Source: Drechmeria coniospora (lineage: Eukaryota > Ascomycota > Sordariomycetes > Hypocreales > Ophiocordycipitaceae). Taken from it: a stretch of 64,000 nt of DNA. The translations under genes were made by a program, and so were the position numbers. Below the pieces are notes generated by a model. That model had not been told where the DNA came from, did not search any database, and saw only the letters and a program-made list of their open reading frames with translations. The DNA is taken from assembly GCF_001625195.1 (NCBI RefSeq), contig NC_054391.1, positions 1,426,001-1,490,000 of the forward strand, written 5' to 3'. Of this stretch, positions 1 to 11,203 are shown in pieces. Every line of letters begins with the position of its first letter. The stretch's first letter is position 1.

Positions 1-1008
1 AGTTTATGGTCGTTGCCGTGTATATATACATTAGTACCTGCTGCCTCTCTAGACCGGGCCAGACGCTCCTCTGGTGCAGTCGGTCACGGATGAAGTGATC
101 CCAAACTGTACACAGAGATGCCAATAGTTGGATATCGCCCGAATCAAGCTTACGACATTGCGCCCTTCTCCCATGGAGCACGGGGCCATGGATGTGCGAG
201 CTGCCGGCCAGGGAAGCGTACTGTTATGAATAGTTCCCACATGTATCAACGTATGAACTGGGTGCCTCTCACCCAATGTACAGAACAGCACGCGGGCAGG
301 CATCTAGGGAGGTTCACCGCGAAGAAAAGTAGGATTCTAGAACGCACCGGTTGGCAGGTACTTTCATGAAGTCGTTGATTCATCTATGACGCAAAGGAAT
401 ATGTAGAAGATTGTGTGTTACTACCTGTCCTACAACGCACGCCACCGCGGTATCCCATCGTCGCTTGCAGGGCACCCGAACACCGCTCGCAACGAGACTT
501 CCGTAGTCTCTGGCGAAATGTCTCAACCCGAGCCAGCAAAAACTCTGACCAAAAAAGGGCGGTGATGCGAGAGTGTTGGTGCGCATGGAAGGGCCGACAT
601 ATATATGCACATCTATGTATGTACGGGGGAGGGAGATAGAAAAATCCAAGGGTGGGCCAGCAACAACGGCGACCAAGGTGCGATGTGCCGTGGAGAACGA
701 AAAGCAGAACAAACGGAAGTAAAGCAAGGGATCCCAGCAACGCGATGATCATCACGAGATGTTGCGCGTAGGCAAAGAGGTCCCTGGACGCCGTGAACCC
801 ATGGTATCGAGGCAAGATGTTGTGCGTCGCGTGCGAAGCGCACGCAACGCATTGCTGTGCTATGCAATCGTGGCCCTTTCAGAAGTATGCACTTTTGCGA
901 AATCGAAAGCCTACGGCTCCACACATCGCCAGGGGCTTGAACTTGGGGTGCCGGCCATCTGCTGTATTATGTCGTAGCGATCCTGACCCGTCCGGTCCGG
1001 TCTGTGGC
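1..1008. other. Intergenic, no gene seen
   Basis: This stretch lies downstream of the minus-strand samB gene. Open frames are short, overlap on both strands and have no recognisable domain, so I see no gene. It should include the samB 3' untranslated region near 900-1008. Confidence 0.6.
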
Positions 1009-2892
1009 TCATTGGGGGGCAGCGACACACCAATGACGGTGAAAGGCCCACGCGCTCTTCTGGCACTCCTTGCTACAGTACTTGGTACGGCGGCAGCGAC
1101 GGCATTTCGCAAACTGTCTCGTGTACTCCTCCCACTTGCCACATTGGTAGTAGGCGCATTGTCGAATACCGCCGCGCGTATCGTCCTTGCGGCAGAGGTT
1201 CCGCATGACGACGCCTGCCCAGTACTGCATGTCGGTGCTGTGATACCGGACGGTGAACTTTTCGACCAGGGGGAAGAGGTTGAAGTCGTTGGGCAAAAGA
1301 TATTCCTCTTCGTGAACGGAATCGACATCGTCGGCATCAGAGGAAACTTCATCGCCGTCCAACAGGTTGAGGTCTTTGCCGATGGTCAGCTTCGGCACCA
1401 GATGGCTCTTCTGAAAATAAGACCGAAGGCCGCAGTATTTCGACACGTAGGCGAGGAGCTGAAGCGACATGAGGACGTCTTCCTCTCGGGGCATCGCCGT
1501 GAGCATGTGCTGGTTCGGAACGAAATGGCGGTCGAGCAGGTAGCGTGGCACGGTGGAGTTGGGCACGGCCGGCTGCGGCGTGCCCATGGCTGGCCGGCTG
1601 GGAGACAACCCGATGGCCGGGACCGGAGCAGGGTTCACATTGTTGGCAATGCTGCCGTCGATCGGGGCGCGGTGGGTAATGTTGAACGTTCCCGCATCCT
1701 GGTGCGTTTCGGACACGGTGGGGTTCGTCAGCTCCAGAGAAGCACCTGCCAGCAGGCTCTCACCATCGTCCATGGAGATGTCTTGGATGCCAACGGCTGA
1801 TGGAATCTCGGCGGTGCCCGTCATCTCGGCGTCGGGAGCTTCATCCGAGGGCATGCTGTCCACGTTGAGCTCGTCGGCCTCGACCGTCGAGACCTGATGC
1901 CTGATAGAAGGCCTTCTTCGGCTTCGGTTGGCGGCGTCGACGTTGGTCGCCGGTCGGACCGTCGGCGACCGCAGCTGAGGCGGCGGGAGCGGGGTCGTGG
2001 GTGAGGTTGGCTGGGAAGCGAGGTCGGCATAGGGGAAAGGAGCCATCGAGGCTAAACGGTCGACGTCGCGCACGGGTCGAACGAAGTTGTTGTCGATGCC
2101 GTCGAGCCCGATGCCAGTGGCTGCCAGTGGCTGCAGGAGATGGACGGCGGCGACGGCCGCCGGTTGTCTGGTATCGGCGCCACGGAAGCTGTGCTGATGA
2201 CGGGCCGGAGTCATCGTCGGCCGCTCGGGAGCGGTCAATATGTTCCGGGGGAGCGCAAGTACGGATGCCGATGGCTCGCCGTTCGTCGGCTGGGCGGCGG
2301 CCGTCGATGGCCCGGCGTAGGAGGCAGAGACATCAATGGACGGGGGAGGAGCATGTCGGCGGATTGATCTCTGGTCCAGCTCGGGGCGGACGGGCCGGTT
2401 GGCGAATGAAGGTGTGGCTTTGGAGGATGTGCGGTGGTCGTGACGGTGCCGCCTGTGGTGATGATCGTGCATCTGCTTTTGGTTGGCTTCCTCGGCCTTC
2501 TCGCGGCACTTGTCAATGACCTTGATGTAATTGTCGAGGATGGTGGCGATGACGGGGACCATGTCTGATTCGACGACGCGGGTGCGGACGTTCTCGGTGC
2601 CGCGAACGCCAATGTTGACGACGCATTGAAAGGCGAGGTTCCACTTCCACATGCCCATCATGTCCTTGCTGCGACCCTGCTTGAGGATGCAGACGAGGCG
2701 CTCGATGCCTCCATCGACGGTGAGGATGTCGCGGATGCGAGCCGACGAGGTGGTGAGGTAGGCGAGATGGTTTAGGGAGTTGATGAGAGGCAGGGTCGAA
2801 GTGCAATCGAGGGCACGACGATCATAGAGGGCCGTGGTGATGCCCACCGACGCCTTGTTGACGTTGGGGATGCTGAAGTTGACTTCTCTCAT
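1009..2892 (-). CDS. samB: MYND-finger protein SAMB/Mub1
   Basis: An intronless frame of 627 residues. The N-terminal ~130 residues, starting MREVNFSIPNVNKAS, match the conserved armadillo-like region of Aspergillus SamB and yeast Mub1. The middle, about residues 140-450, is Pro/Ser-rich and looks disordered. The last ~45 residues form a MYND zinc finger: CAYYQC, then CRRC, YCSKEC and H-x3-HWC. In yeast Mub1 works with the E3 ligase Ubr2 to ubiquitinate the proteasome-gene activator Rpn4. In Aspergillus SamB affects septation and polarity. The first ATG matches the conserved N-terminus, so the start is secure. The 5' flank at 2893-4000 is strongly purine-rich on the plus strand, which means pyrimidine-rich in the sense of this gene, as in many fungal promoters. 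Identity rests on both the N-terminal block and the MYND finger. Confidence 0.92.
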   Translation of the reverse strand: MREVNFSIPNVNKASVGITTALYDRRALDCTSTLPLINSLNHLAYLTTSSARIRDILTVDGGIERLVCILKQGRSKDMMGMWKWNLAFQCVVNIGVRGTENVRTRVVESDMVPVIATILDNYIKVIDKCREKAEEANQKQMHDHHHRRHRHDHRTSSKATPSFANRPVRPELDQRSIRRHAPPPSIDVSASYAGPSTAAAQPTNGEPSASVLALPRNILTAPERPTMTPARHQHSFRGADTRQPAAVAAVHLLQPLAATGIGLDGIDNNFVRPVRDVDRLASMAPFPYADLASQPTSPTTPLPPPQLRSPTVRPATNVDAANRSRRRPSIRHQVSTVEADELNVDSMPSDEAPDAEMTGTAEIPSAVGIQDISMDDGESLLAGASLELTNPTVSETHQDAGTFNITHRAPIDGSIANNVNPAPVPAIGLSPSRPAMGTPQPAVPNSTVPRYLLDRHFVPNQHMLTAMPREEDVLMSLQLLAYVSKYCGLRSYFQKSHLVPKLTIGKDLNLLDGDEVSSDADDVDSVHEEEYLLPNDFNLFPLVEKFTVRYHSTDMQYWAGVVMRNLCRKDDTRGGIRQCAYYQCGKWEEYTRQFAKCRRCRRTKYCSKECQKSAWAFHRHWCVAAPQ

Positions 2893-3465
2893 GATGGGCG
2901 GGCCAACAGAGCTCGGTCAAAAAATGGGTCGTCGGGGCGTCGAGGGAGAGACGTTGACGATGTACGACGTTGCCACGGCACGCTGTAGCTGTCGGCTTTC
3001 CCCCCTTGGTAGAGGGGAGTGCAAGGGAATGATGATGTAGCCGCCAGGCCGATGGGGGAGTGCCTTGGGCGTTGAAGCACGGGAGTGCTGGCTGATGGAG
3101 ACCCGACGTCGCGGGTGGCGAGAGGAGCGGAGGCAAATGAGTCTGTGCAGTGGATGCCTCACTCCGGATTGGCCCAATGGTGGCTTCCGACGAGAGGCAA
3201 GAGAAGTGGGCGACGAAGGGTCGAGTGGATAGGCGAGGGGGTATGGGTACGGACTCGTCGACGATGGCGATGGCAGGCGTGTCGGAGAGGAAGCCCGAGG
3301 GGAGAAAGGCTGCTGGTTGAGGATGATGGCAATGATGGTCGATGGAGCGAGGATGAGCGTGGGAGGGAAGAGATTGGCCGGCGATGGCGCAGGTGTGTTG
3401 TGTTGTGTGCGTTGGTGCGGTGTTGGTGTTTCAGAAAGGGCTTGGGTTCGACGGGCCGAGACGGA

Positions 3466-3519
3466 CGAGGAGGAGGAGGCGGAGGAGGAGGAGGAGGAGG
3501 AGGAGGAGGAGGAGGCGGC
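3466..3519. repeat. GAG/GGA trinucleotide run
   Basis: An imperfect triplet microsatellite of GAG/GGA units interrupted by GCG/GGC. It lies about 600 bp upstream of the samB start codon, so on the samB sense strand it is a CTC-rich pyrimidine tract. Length polymorphism is expected. Confidence 0.8.
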
Positions 3520-5008
3520 GATGGAGTGGTGAGGAGGAGAAGTAGAAGGAGGAAGCGTGACTGACGGACTGGGCCTCGCTCGATTGGAGGGAGAAAGGCC
3601 GGATCGAATGGCTCAGCGGCCAAGGGCCAGTGGCCGTCAAGATGATGCGAGGAAGCGGGAAAGCCGGTTTGGCAGACTGGCTCGAGACGGAGCCAGAGGC
3701 AGCGATGGACTGCAGGAAGCAGAGATGGTCGACAGTCGATGGCCGTTGTCGACGGAGCACATGTTCTGGTTGTCGTAGGCACTGGCGAGACCGTTGCGAT
3801 GGGCCGGTTGGAGGCGGCAAGGAGGCGGAAGGCGGTGGATGATGATTGATGGGAGGAGGACAGCCAGGCCGCCAGCCGTTGACCGTTGGCCGTGGGTCAG
3901 GGGGCGTGAAAAACTGCGAGGGCTGGCTCGCAGCAAGGCCTAGCTGGAGGATGGGGCACGGCCAGGCTCTGTACGAGTCGACGGGGGCGACCGCTTCAGC
4001 GACGGAAGCGCTGAAACAATTGGACAAGAGGCGCCTGTAATTACACTCCCGGCGCTGGGCATCGGTTCACGGCAGCCTAAAACGTCGGTTACCTGGTAAT
4101 GGTACTTGGCGGTACCTTTGGCTTGCTACAAGCACTGCGTACTAGGGGATACTACAAGTTCGTTAGTACCTAATGGCAGTGTGTTAGTTCAATGAACGTA
4201 CAGAGCAGGCCTACTTGTGCTGTATTCGTACTAGGCACAAAGAATGAATGCGTGTCCACGATGTACTCTGTACCCTTAGAAATTAAGCAATGCGGAGTAC
4301 GAGTACTTGGGTGTACATTAGTGCCGCCGAGGCCGAGGAGTAGGTACGAATAGTATCCGTACTCCGTAGTACTGTGGCAGCCAACCGCCAACCAAGGTGC
4401 GGAAGGGTCTTTGGAGAGGGTCAGTTGACACGTCCGCTGAACACGTTCCCGTTGAACACGTCGCAGGATGGAATTGAGGCCGCCCCCTCAATTTGCCCAC
4501 GAACAGTACTCTTAGACCAGCCGAACGGAGCAAAGCATGCTCAACCCTCCACTTTGTTTGCTTTGACGACGCTTCGATGCTCCTCCAATGCTGCCATGCT
4601 GCCATGCTCCATAACACACCTATGCACGCGAAGGAGCCAGCCAGTCTGTCGATCCTGACACTGTACCAGGGCACTGTACTTGGAAACGTTGCGCCTGCAA
4701 GCAGCCCAGCGCACAACACCACCAGCGCACTCCCCAGTGTGTGTTGACCGTTGCTTTGTTTTTCACCCCCCTCCCCTCCATCTTCCGTAACTTGGATCAT
4801 CTTCCTACAAAATCCCTCAATTCAAGGGAACATGCGATGTATCGATTTCGCTGCATTTCCTGTATGTTTGTGTCTGTTTGTATTTGCCCAAGGCACTTGA
4901 AGAATTTGCCTGCCTTTGTATTATCTCAGTGCCGAGTAGGCAGACACCCAGCCGCGTACGTACTGTGCCTCTGCTGTTTCTACTTACAGTACTATCGGTG
5001 CAAGTAAT

Positions 5009-5073
5009 TACTGCATTGGTGTACTGCATTGGTGTACTGCATTGGTGTACTGCATCGGTGTACTGCATTGGTG
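5009..5073. repeat. 13-bp tandem array, five units
   Basis: Five head-to-tail copies of TACTGCATTGGTG. The fourth unit has a single T-to-C change (TACTGCATCGGTG). The array sits in intergenic DNA and has no coding context. Confidence 0.9.
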
Positions 5074-6640
5074 TACTTTGTTCATTCAGGCTACCACCAC
5101 TAGCAGGTACTGCCGTGCTTATTACCTCTACCTCCCTTTCAATGCGAGTCACAAACAAAGCCAACAAGGTGAGTCCCGTGAGCGGGGCTGTCGTATGCTG
5201 GCCGCACCGCACTGACGTTGACGCAGCCTATCAAATGCATGACAGCCGTCCACAATTGGCAGGCTTTATGGCCTTGGTGTCACATTTACGCGCAGGAAAT
5301 TACCAAGTCGCAATGCAAGCTTGTTGCTTGGTGGTCAACATCTACTTTTAGTGGAAAATACTTGTAACTGTGAATTCGCCTACGGAGTACGGAGTAAGTA
5401 CAGTGCATGTATTCTCCGTACTCGCGAGCATGATGAAAAGTGCAAGTACTTGTACCGTACCGGCTGGTGGCGGCAACTCCCTTGCCCTCGTCCCGTACAT
5501 GTACAGATACATGTTTCTGTTGGCCACGTAACCTAGGCAGGGAGATCGCATCCGCTCCTTGCACCGCCGCCGTTGACAGAGGTGGCGAGTCCCGAGACGG
5601 GCGACCATGCTCGATGATCCATCCTTTGCCGGCTTCCCATTCTCAAGACCTGCCACTACCCACGACGTCGGCAAAATAAGATGAGGGAGGGACATACGCA
5701 AGTCGCCGAAGCGGCCGCTTTGGTGTACCCATAGCGGCATGGTCCCATGCCCAGAGTCTCATGCCCATAAGTAAACCTTTGTCGTTCCTGCAAATCGTTC
5801 TGGATCGCCACAATCTCGACACGTGCGTCCAAAAGAAAACAAAAAACAAGGAACAAGGTCGAAGACCGCTAGAAATGTCTAGAAACCGGTTGCAACGCAA
5901 GGAACTGTGCCCAAGTCGGCCAAGCAAAAAATATTTTCAATCCTGGTCCTACATGAACAAAGTCCTGACTGCATACGAGCACGCAACAAAAACAAATTGG
6001 CGATGCCTCCTTTCCCATCACTATGTGGATACCAAACAAGTCAGACAGATAATGTCAGGTCGAGTCCAAGTCAGTCATCTGTCTCCTAGTCTCGGATGAC
6101 ACTAGCGGGCTCAGCCAAGTCTGTACTTAGGTGCGGGTTCAGCCGATCCATGTGCTCCGACACTTAAAAAGTGCAGTACGAGCAGCAGTACGAGTAAAAA
6201 ATAATGCTACAGAGTACACGAGCATACAGTACATGTACACTTGCTAGCTTGTATCTACTCCGTACGGAATAGTTGCTTCGTCTTGTTCTCATTATTGATT
6301 ACCTGCAGTAGTCACCTGCTGTTGTTACAAATATGTAAGTACTCCGTACTCCGTGCTGTCGGTGATATTACTCCAAGTGTGGAGAGTCCCAAGGAACCCT
6401 TGGACTGCTGGAGCGTCACTCCGGCCTTACGGTCCATAGACGGACGAAGCCTGGCCTGTAGGGTAGTCGATGGACGTTGTTGTTCGTCTCTGTACCGTTT
6501 CATACTAGGCAGCCATGCCTAGGGTGCAGGCTCCATGCTGTGTACACGGGCGCGAGCATTTAGAGTGCGTGCATCACCGGCCGACAAACAGATTTCCGAG
6601 CAGATGTGGCCTGCGGTGCGGCGATGCAAGCTTCGTCGAG

Positions 6641-7660
6641 CTAATCGCCGCTGATTTTGGCGTGCCGAAAGTATTTCATCCCGACCCATGCTACAACGAC
6701 CCAGACCCAGGCCATGACGCCGGTCATGATGATGAGTGCCGGGTAGTATCCGACGATGGGCAACGTCGGGTCGTCCTCGAGCTCCGGGGGCGCGTACGGA
6801 GTCTTGCCCACATCCCAGGCCCAGCTCCATATCTCGAGGCAAGAGCCCATGCCGATGATGAAGACGAACCAGGTGACGGTGAGGACGACCCATCCCCACC
6901 ACTCCGTCTCGGTATAGTCCCAGTCCGAGTCCGACGGCAGCGCGTTGGTCGATATGCCGTCAACCGACAGCGGGGACTTGACTTGGCGGAATGATCGCCG
7001 AGGGTTGCCCGTTCCACGGTTCGCAAAGTACGAGTCTGAGCCGGAAGTCGACATTCCGTTCCGGGGCGGTGCCAGTGAGGTGGATGGTATTTGCAACAAG
7101 TCTTCCTCGTCTGTCGTCGATGTGTACGAGTTGGAACGCTCTCCATCTCGATCGGTATGGGACCGGGACCCGGCGGCGGTCCCTGTGGTCGATGCCGACG
7201 ACTGCGAGTGACTGGCCGTAGTGGATTGACCGCCTTGGCCATTGGCTCGCGCCCGGTGCGGGGAATCGACAAGCTTGAAACCGAGGGGATCGTGGTCGAT
7301 GACGATGGCGCCAGTGGACGGCCTTGACGTATCAGAATCCAAGCCGACATGGTGAGGGTTGGCGACGGTCAACAAGATGTCATCCCTCCTCTCCCGCTGG
7401 GCCCCCCTCCCGAGCAGGGCCACCTTTCTAAGGGACCCTCTGCGTTGTCGAGTCTTGTGCTGGTGGACTGCGGCGGCCATGGCGGTGCTTTGCAGCACGC
7501 TCTCCTCGTCGTCGTCTGCCTTTGTCTGCGGTTTGATGTCGGCAGCTCCTTGCATGAAGGTGAGTCTAGAAAGCAGGCCCGAACCGGACGGGGATCGTCG
7601 GTGCGGGCTAGCCGTGGCTGTGGAATCATCGTCTTGACCAAGGCGTATCATTTCCTCCAT
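6641..7660 (-). CDS. Uncharacterised fungal protein with two C-terminal membrane helices
   Basis: A 339-residue frame. Residues 1-250 are low in hydrophobicity and rich in Ser, Thr, Asp and Arg, so probably cytosolic and disordered. The last ~86 residues hold two hydrophobic segments: about 256-275 (VVLTVTWFVFIIGMGSCLEI) and about 303-327 (YYPALIIMTGVMAWVWVVVA). They are joined by a short loop with KTPYAPPELEDDPTLP and followed by a basic tail KYFRHAK. The strong conservation-like look of the tail, rich in Trp and Gly, suggests the function is in the membrane hairpin. I do not recognise a named family. The chosen ATG gives a long N-terminal region, and a further upstream exon cannot be excluded. 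It lies alone between repeat-rich intergenic regions. Confidence 0.7.
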   Translation of the reverse strand: MEEMIRLGQDDDSTATASPHRRSPSGSGLLSRLTFMQGAADIKPQTKADDDEESVLQSTAMAAAVHQHKTRQRRGSLRKVALLGRGAQRERRDDILLTVANPHHVGLDSDTSRPSTGAIVIDHDPLGFKLVDSPHRARANGQGGQSTTASHSQSSASTTGTAAGSRSHTDRDGERSNSYTSTTDEEDLLQIPSTSLAPPRNGMSTSGSDSYFANRGTGNPRRSFRQVKSPLSVDGISTNALPSDSDWDYTETEWWGWVVLTVTWFVFIIGMGSCLEIWSWAWDVGKTPYAPPELEDDPTLPIVGYYPALIIMTGVMAWVWVVVAWVGMKYFRHAKISGD

Positions 7661-9251
7661 GGCAAGGCGGCGGCAGGGACAAAGCCTCGGGTCCTCATGC
7701 GGAATGTGTTTCTGCTTGTCCAGACGAAGATGGGATGACGATCTTTCTGGCCGAGTCTTGTTCGAGGACGCCGTGTCCGCTGACCCGATCAGCGTCGCAG
7801 CATGATTTTATCCCGAGCGGCGAATGAATGAAGGATGCAGCTGACGTATGCATGTGCAAGCTCGATTGACGCGAGATCAGATATGGCTGAGCGGCCCAGT
7901 AAAGGCTGAAGAATGAGGCCGATTTGGTTCGTCCTTTAGCTTTGATGGTTAACTGAGGGCGAGAGGGAATCGCAACTCGCAATTGGCCAAGATTCTACAC
8001 GGTTGGTCTACCCAGGCCTGGTGGGTACCAATTGTGGGTGTGCACCTGATATGGCCAAATATGAGGAACGAAACGTACTTGGGTGTAAGTAGGGGCACTT
8101 GTAAGTACATGTACTTAGTTGTACTAGGTCATGGACTCCGCATCAGCAGTACTAGATGCTTAAGCACTTGTACTTGCACGCTTACTACTTGTACAAGTAC
8201 TTAAGCATGTATGTTATTTCCATTGACGCAACAATACCTGATCGCCATCACCGTGCTGTACTGTATGCAACACACATTCCGTAACCGTACTCTGTCTGCT
8301 CTGGCAGCCTGAGGCTTACCCCAGCTATGATCACACTGTTAATGTGTGGATCTCTTACCGACGAAAGTACAAAAAGCAGGATAAGTATCGACCATGTACT
8401 TACCGCTCCATGCAGGATGTGCTGTAAGTCAAGTACGGAGTACATGTGCGTACAGTCTGACAGTGCAGCCAGCAGGGGAACAAGTGGGACGCGTGAAGTG
8501 CAATGAGGTGACCTCGTAAGTACCTAGTACTTACATTCACCTACAGTACAAGTACTCCGTACCCCCGTGCAAGTACTTACTGTACTGTACGTGTAGTGCA
8601 GAGTGCAGAGTGCATGTACACATACTTAAGTACAGTGCTTGCCCACAGAAGCTACAGTAAGTACATGTACCGAGTACAGCACAAATAAGTACATGCATGT
8701 GCACCCTTATGGTTCAGCAGGTGCTGTACTGTACTGACTTGCTGTACTGCAGTACTTGTCGCAGGCGAGGCTACCGTACTTACTCCGTACTCTCCACACA
8801 TTCGCGACTGCCGCTGGTGGCGGCCCCCCTGAGCCAATCCGGAAGCACTGTCCGTGCCTGACCAGTCAGCCGGCCGCACCAACCACAGACCCCAGCACCC
8901 TCCCACTCACCACCGACCACAATCGTAATCGACAAACAGTTTACTCCTGCTGCATCCTGTACTGTACAGACTCGAAACCGTTCGCAGAGTCAATGCTCGC
9001 ATCCTAAGACAAAGCATTCGCCAATCCTTCCCCGACACTTGGGACTGCTTCACGTCGTCATCTCGAAGACAGTGGCTCCCCAATCGAATACGCTGCAGTG
9101 CCCGGCACGTCCTCTTGCGCTTCCTTGACACAACCGACACCCAAAGGCATGACCCTGCGTCGACGTTTGCCGAATTAACGCCAGACCCTTCGCGCCTTGT
9201 CCGTGGCCGTCTCCGTGACCCCATCACCGCAGAATCCGGCTGCGGTAGCTT
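7661..9251. other. Intergenic, repeat-motif rich
   Basis: This lies between the divergently transcribed membrane-protein gene (-) and zrg17 (+). From 8040 to 8800 it is crowded with AGTAC/GTACTT words and TACGGAGTA/TACTCCGTA motifs, for example near 8430, 8553 and 8779. From about 8800 to 9251 the base composition turns C-rich, as expected of the zrg17 promoter and leader. No gene is seen. Confidence 0.6.
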
Positions 9252-10713
9252 ATGGATTTCACCAACCCTCTGCAGTCTCCAACCATCTTCATCAGCGACG
9301 ATAGCGACTCATCCGCACCGCCATACCCCGGTCGATACGTTGACGAGCCGGGACTTCTTTCCCCCTCCCCCGGCTCGCCCTTCTTCTCACCCTCTCGCAC
9401 CATGTCTACTGATGGCGATTCCGAGGAGGCGGGCGCCGCTCCCCCCGGGCCCAGTCCCTTCAATTTCCAGACGCAGGTCATCTCGACCTCCCCAGTCAAG
9501 TCGGTACGTTCGTCCACATCATATCATGGAACCCGCGGGTCAGCGATCGATGATGGAAGCTGCCGCCGGAGCGCATCCAGGTTGGACTAATCTGTATCTC
9601 GCCCGGTAGAACATCGGCCAACGACGAGGCCACAGATACAAGCATAGTAGCATCTCAGCGCAGCATCAAATCTTTCAAGAGCCACCCCCGAGACCACCAC
9701 CAGTCGTCCCCGCCTCGCTGCCGATACCGACTCTCACCGAGGCATGGAAGAGCATGCAGAAGGACCAGCGCACCAGGTTGTACTGGAGCCTTTGCCACCT
9801 TGGCGTCGCTGTCTTCATTTTCTTCCGATCGGAGGGCTCGCTTGCCTCCATGGCCTTGTCGCATCTCGTCTTCTTCGACGCCGGCAGTGCCGCCGTCTGT
9901 GCCGCCGTCGAAGTTCTTGGGAACTTTGAGGTGTGGCGAAGGAGCAGCATGAGGCATCCCTTCGGCCTCGAACGAGTCGAAGTCCTCGCCGGCTTTGCCC
10001 TCTCCATCTTTCTGCTCTTTGGAGGCTTCGACCTCGTGTCGCACAATCTAAAGCACCTCCTCGAATCCATCGGAGATCACGAAGCCCACCACGAGCACCT
10101 ACACGAGCGCGTTCCTGCGGGCACCATCGATCTCGTCGCCGCGGTTGCCATCGTGAGCACCCTCGTCTCCGCCTACGGGCTGAGGAACCATGCGCGCATA
10201 GCCAAAGTCATGAGAGTCTCCTACCTCGCCGCCATGCCGAGCGTTTTGTCCAACCCCTTCCATTTCTTAACCCTCTTCTTCTCCGTACTCATCGCCTTGC
10301 TCCCTTTCTTTTCCATCTTTCTCTACACTTGGCTAGACCGGTTGATTTGCGCCGTCATCGCTGTTGCCATGTTCAGCCTGGGAACGAGAGTTGCCATTGC
10401 TCAAGGCCTCATGCTCCTCATGTCATATGGCGGTAACAACGGCAGCGCTGGTGTCTCATTTGTCTTGCGCGAGATCGAGTCAGAGTCTGCCGTCGAGCGC
10501 GTGGATGAGGCGCAGTTTTGGCAGGTCCACTACAGCCTCTGCATGGCCAACCTCAAGATCAGCATTTGCAAGGGATATGATGAGACGTCGTTGATGAAGT
10601 TGCGGAATCGGATCTCGTTGTTGATTCAGAACCGCCTGGGGGAAGGTTATGGCACCGGAGGGAATATTCGATGGGAGGTGACTCTGGAAATGAGGTCGGA
10701 TGCTGGCACCTGA
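9252..10713 (+). CDS. zrg17: CDF-family zinc transporter subunit Zrg17
   Basis: Two exons, 9252-9503 and 9610-10713, give 451 residues. The donor is GTACGT and the acceptor is CGGTAG, in phase 0. Residues 1-~85 are a disordered Ser/Pro region. Straight after the junction comes the GHRYKHSSIS block typical of fungal Zrg17, then about six hydrophobic helices, with GSLASMALSHLVFFDAGSA as one of the first. A His-rich loop, HEAHHEHLHE, sits between helices. Zrg17 is known to pair with Msc2/Cis4 to move zinc into the ER and early secretory pathway. In zinc-transporting CDF members two His/Asp sites lie in helices 2 and 5. The region corresponding to helix 5, near VLSNPFHFLTLFF, lacks the usual Asp, fitting a partner-dependent subunit. 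The gene converges with mgm1, with 490 bp between stop codons. Confidence 0.85.
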
Positions 10714-11203
10714 GAGGTCTGTGAAAAAGCTCCTTTTGGATGTTACGACTGGATTCATTTCACTTGACGCGACTTTTCTTTGGCAAATTTAACTGCTTTT
10801 CCCATCATTGATACCTGACTTGTCCGTGCATGATGACTCGATTACGGAAAATCCTACCGCATGCACTTCCCGACTGGTTTTCGACAACCCATCGTTGACG
10901 CTTTCAGTGCCAGGGTGCATTTCCGCGGCGGAACCGAGTGGATGATGGGACTGGGGGGGGGGGAAGAGAAGTGTGGCCCCTGGGCGAGAAACCCCGATGA
11001 TCTCGTCTTAAAGTCCCTAGATTGTAATAATGCGTAACAGAATTACGACAGGCCTCATGACAGCAAAGTACAAGTACAGTTTCAAGCACGACTGCCATTG
11101 TTAAGTGCAGCCGACAACGGGATTGATGCCACCAGGACAACTCCTGATAACAACCTGATTCAACCTGATCCGCCTGTGCGTGGATGAGGGAAGCGCCGTG
11201 AAC
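10714..11203. other. Convergent 3' region of zrg17 and mgm1
   Basis: The two stop codons face each other across 490 bp, which should hold both 3' untranslated regions and polyadenylation sites. I see a G homopolymer run near 10951-10960. I see no gene. Confidence 0.6.

Larger units (their letters stand above)
2893..6640. other. Long intergenic region between two minus-strand genes
   Basis: No convincing coding region. The first kilobase is probably the samB leader and promoter and contains a GAG/GGA triplet run. From about 4080 the DNA is AT-richer and carries many copies of the dispersed motif built on TACGGAGTA/GTACTCC, for example near 4350, 5390, 6256 and 6340, plus a 13-bp tandem array at 5009-5073. 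Open frames here are short and overlap. Confidence 0.55.

Noticed and set aside
3159..3782. Minus-strand frame of 207 residues with a poly-Pro run upstream of samB
   Set aside because: It is the translation of the GAG/GGA microsatellite and pyrimidine-rich leader. No conserved sequence is seen.
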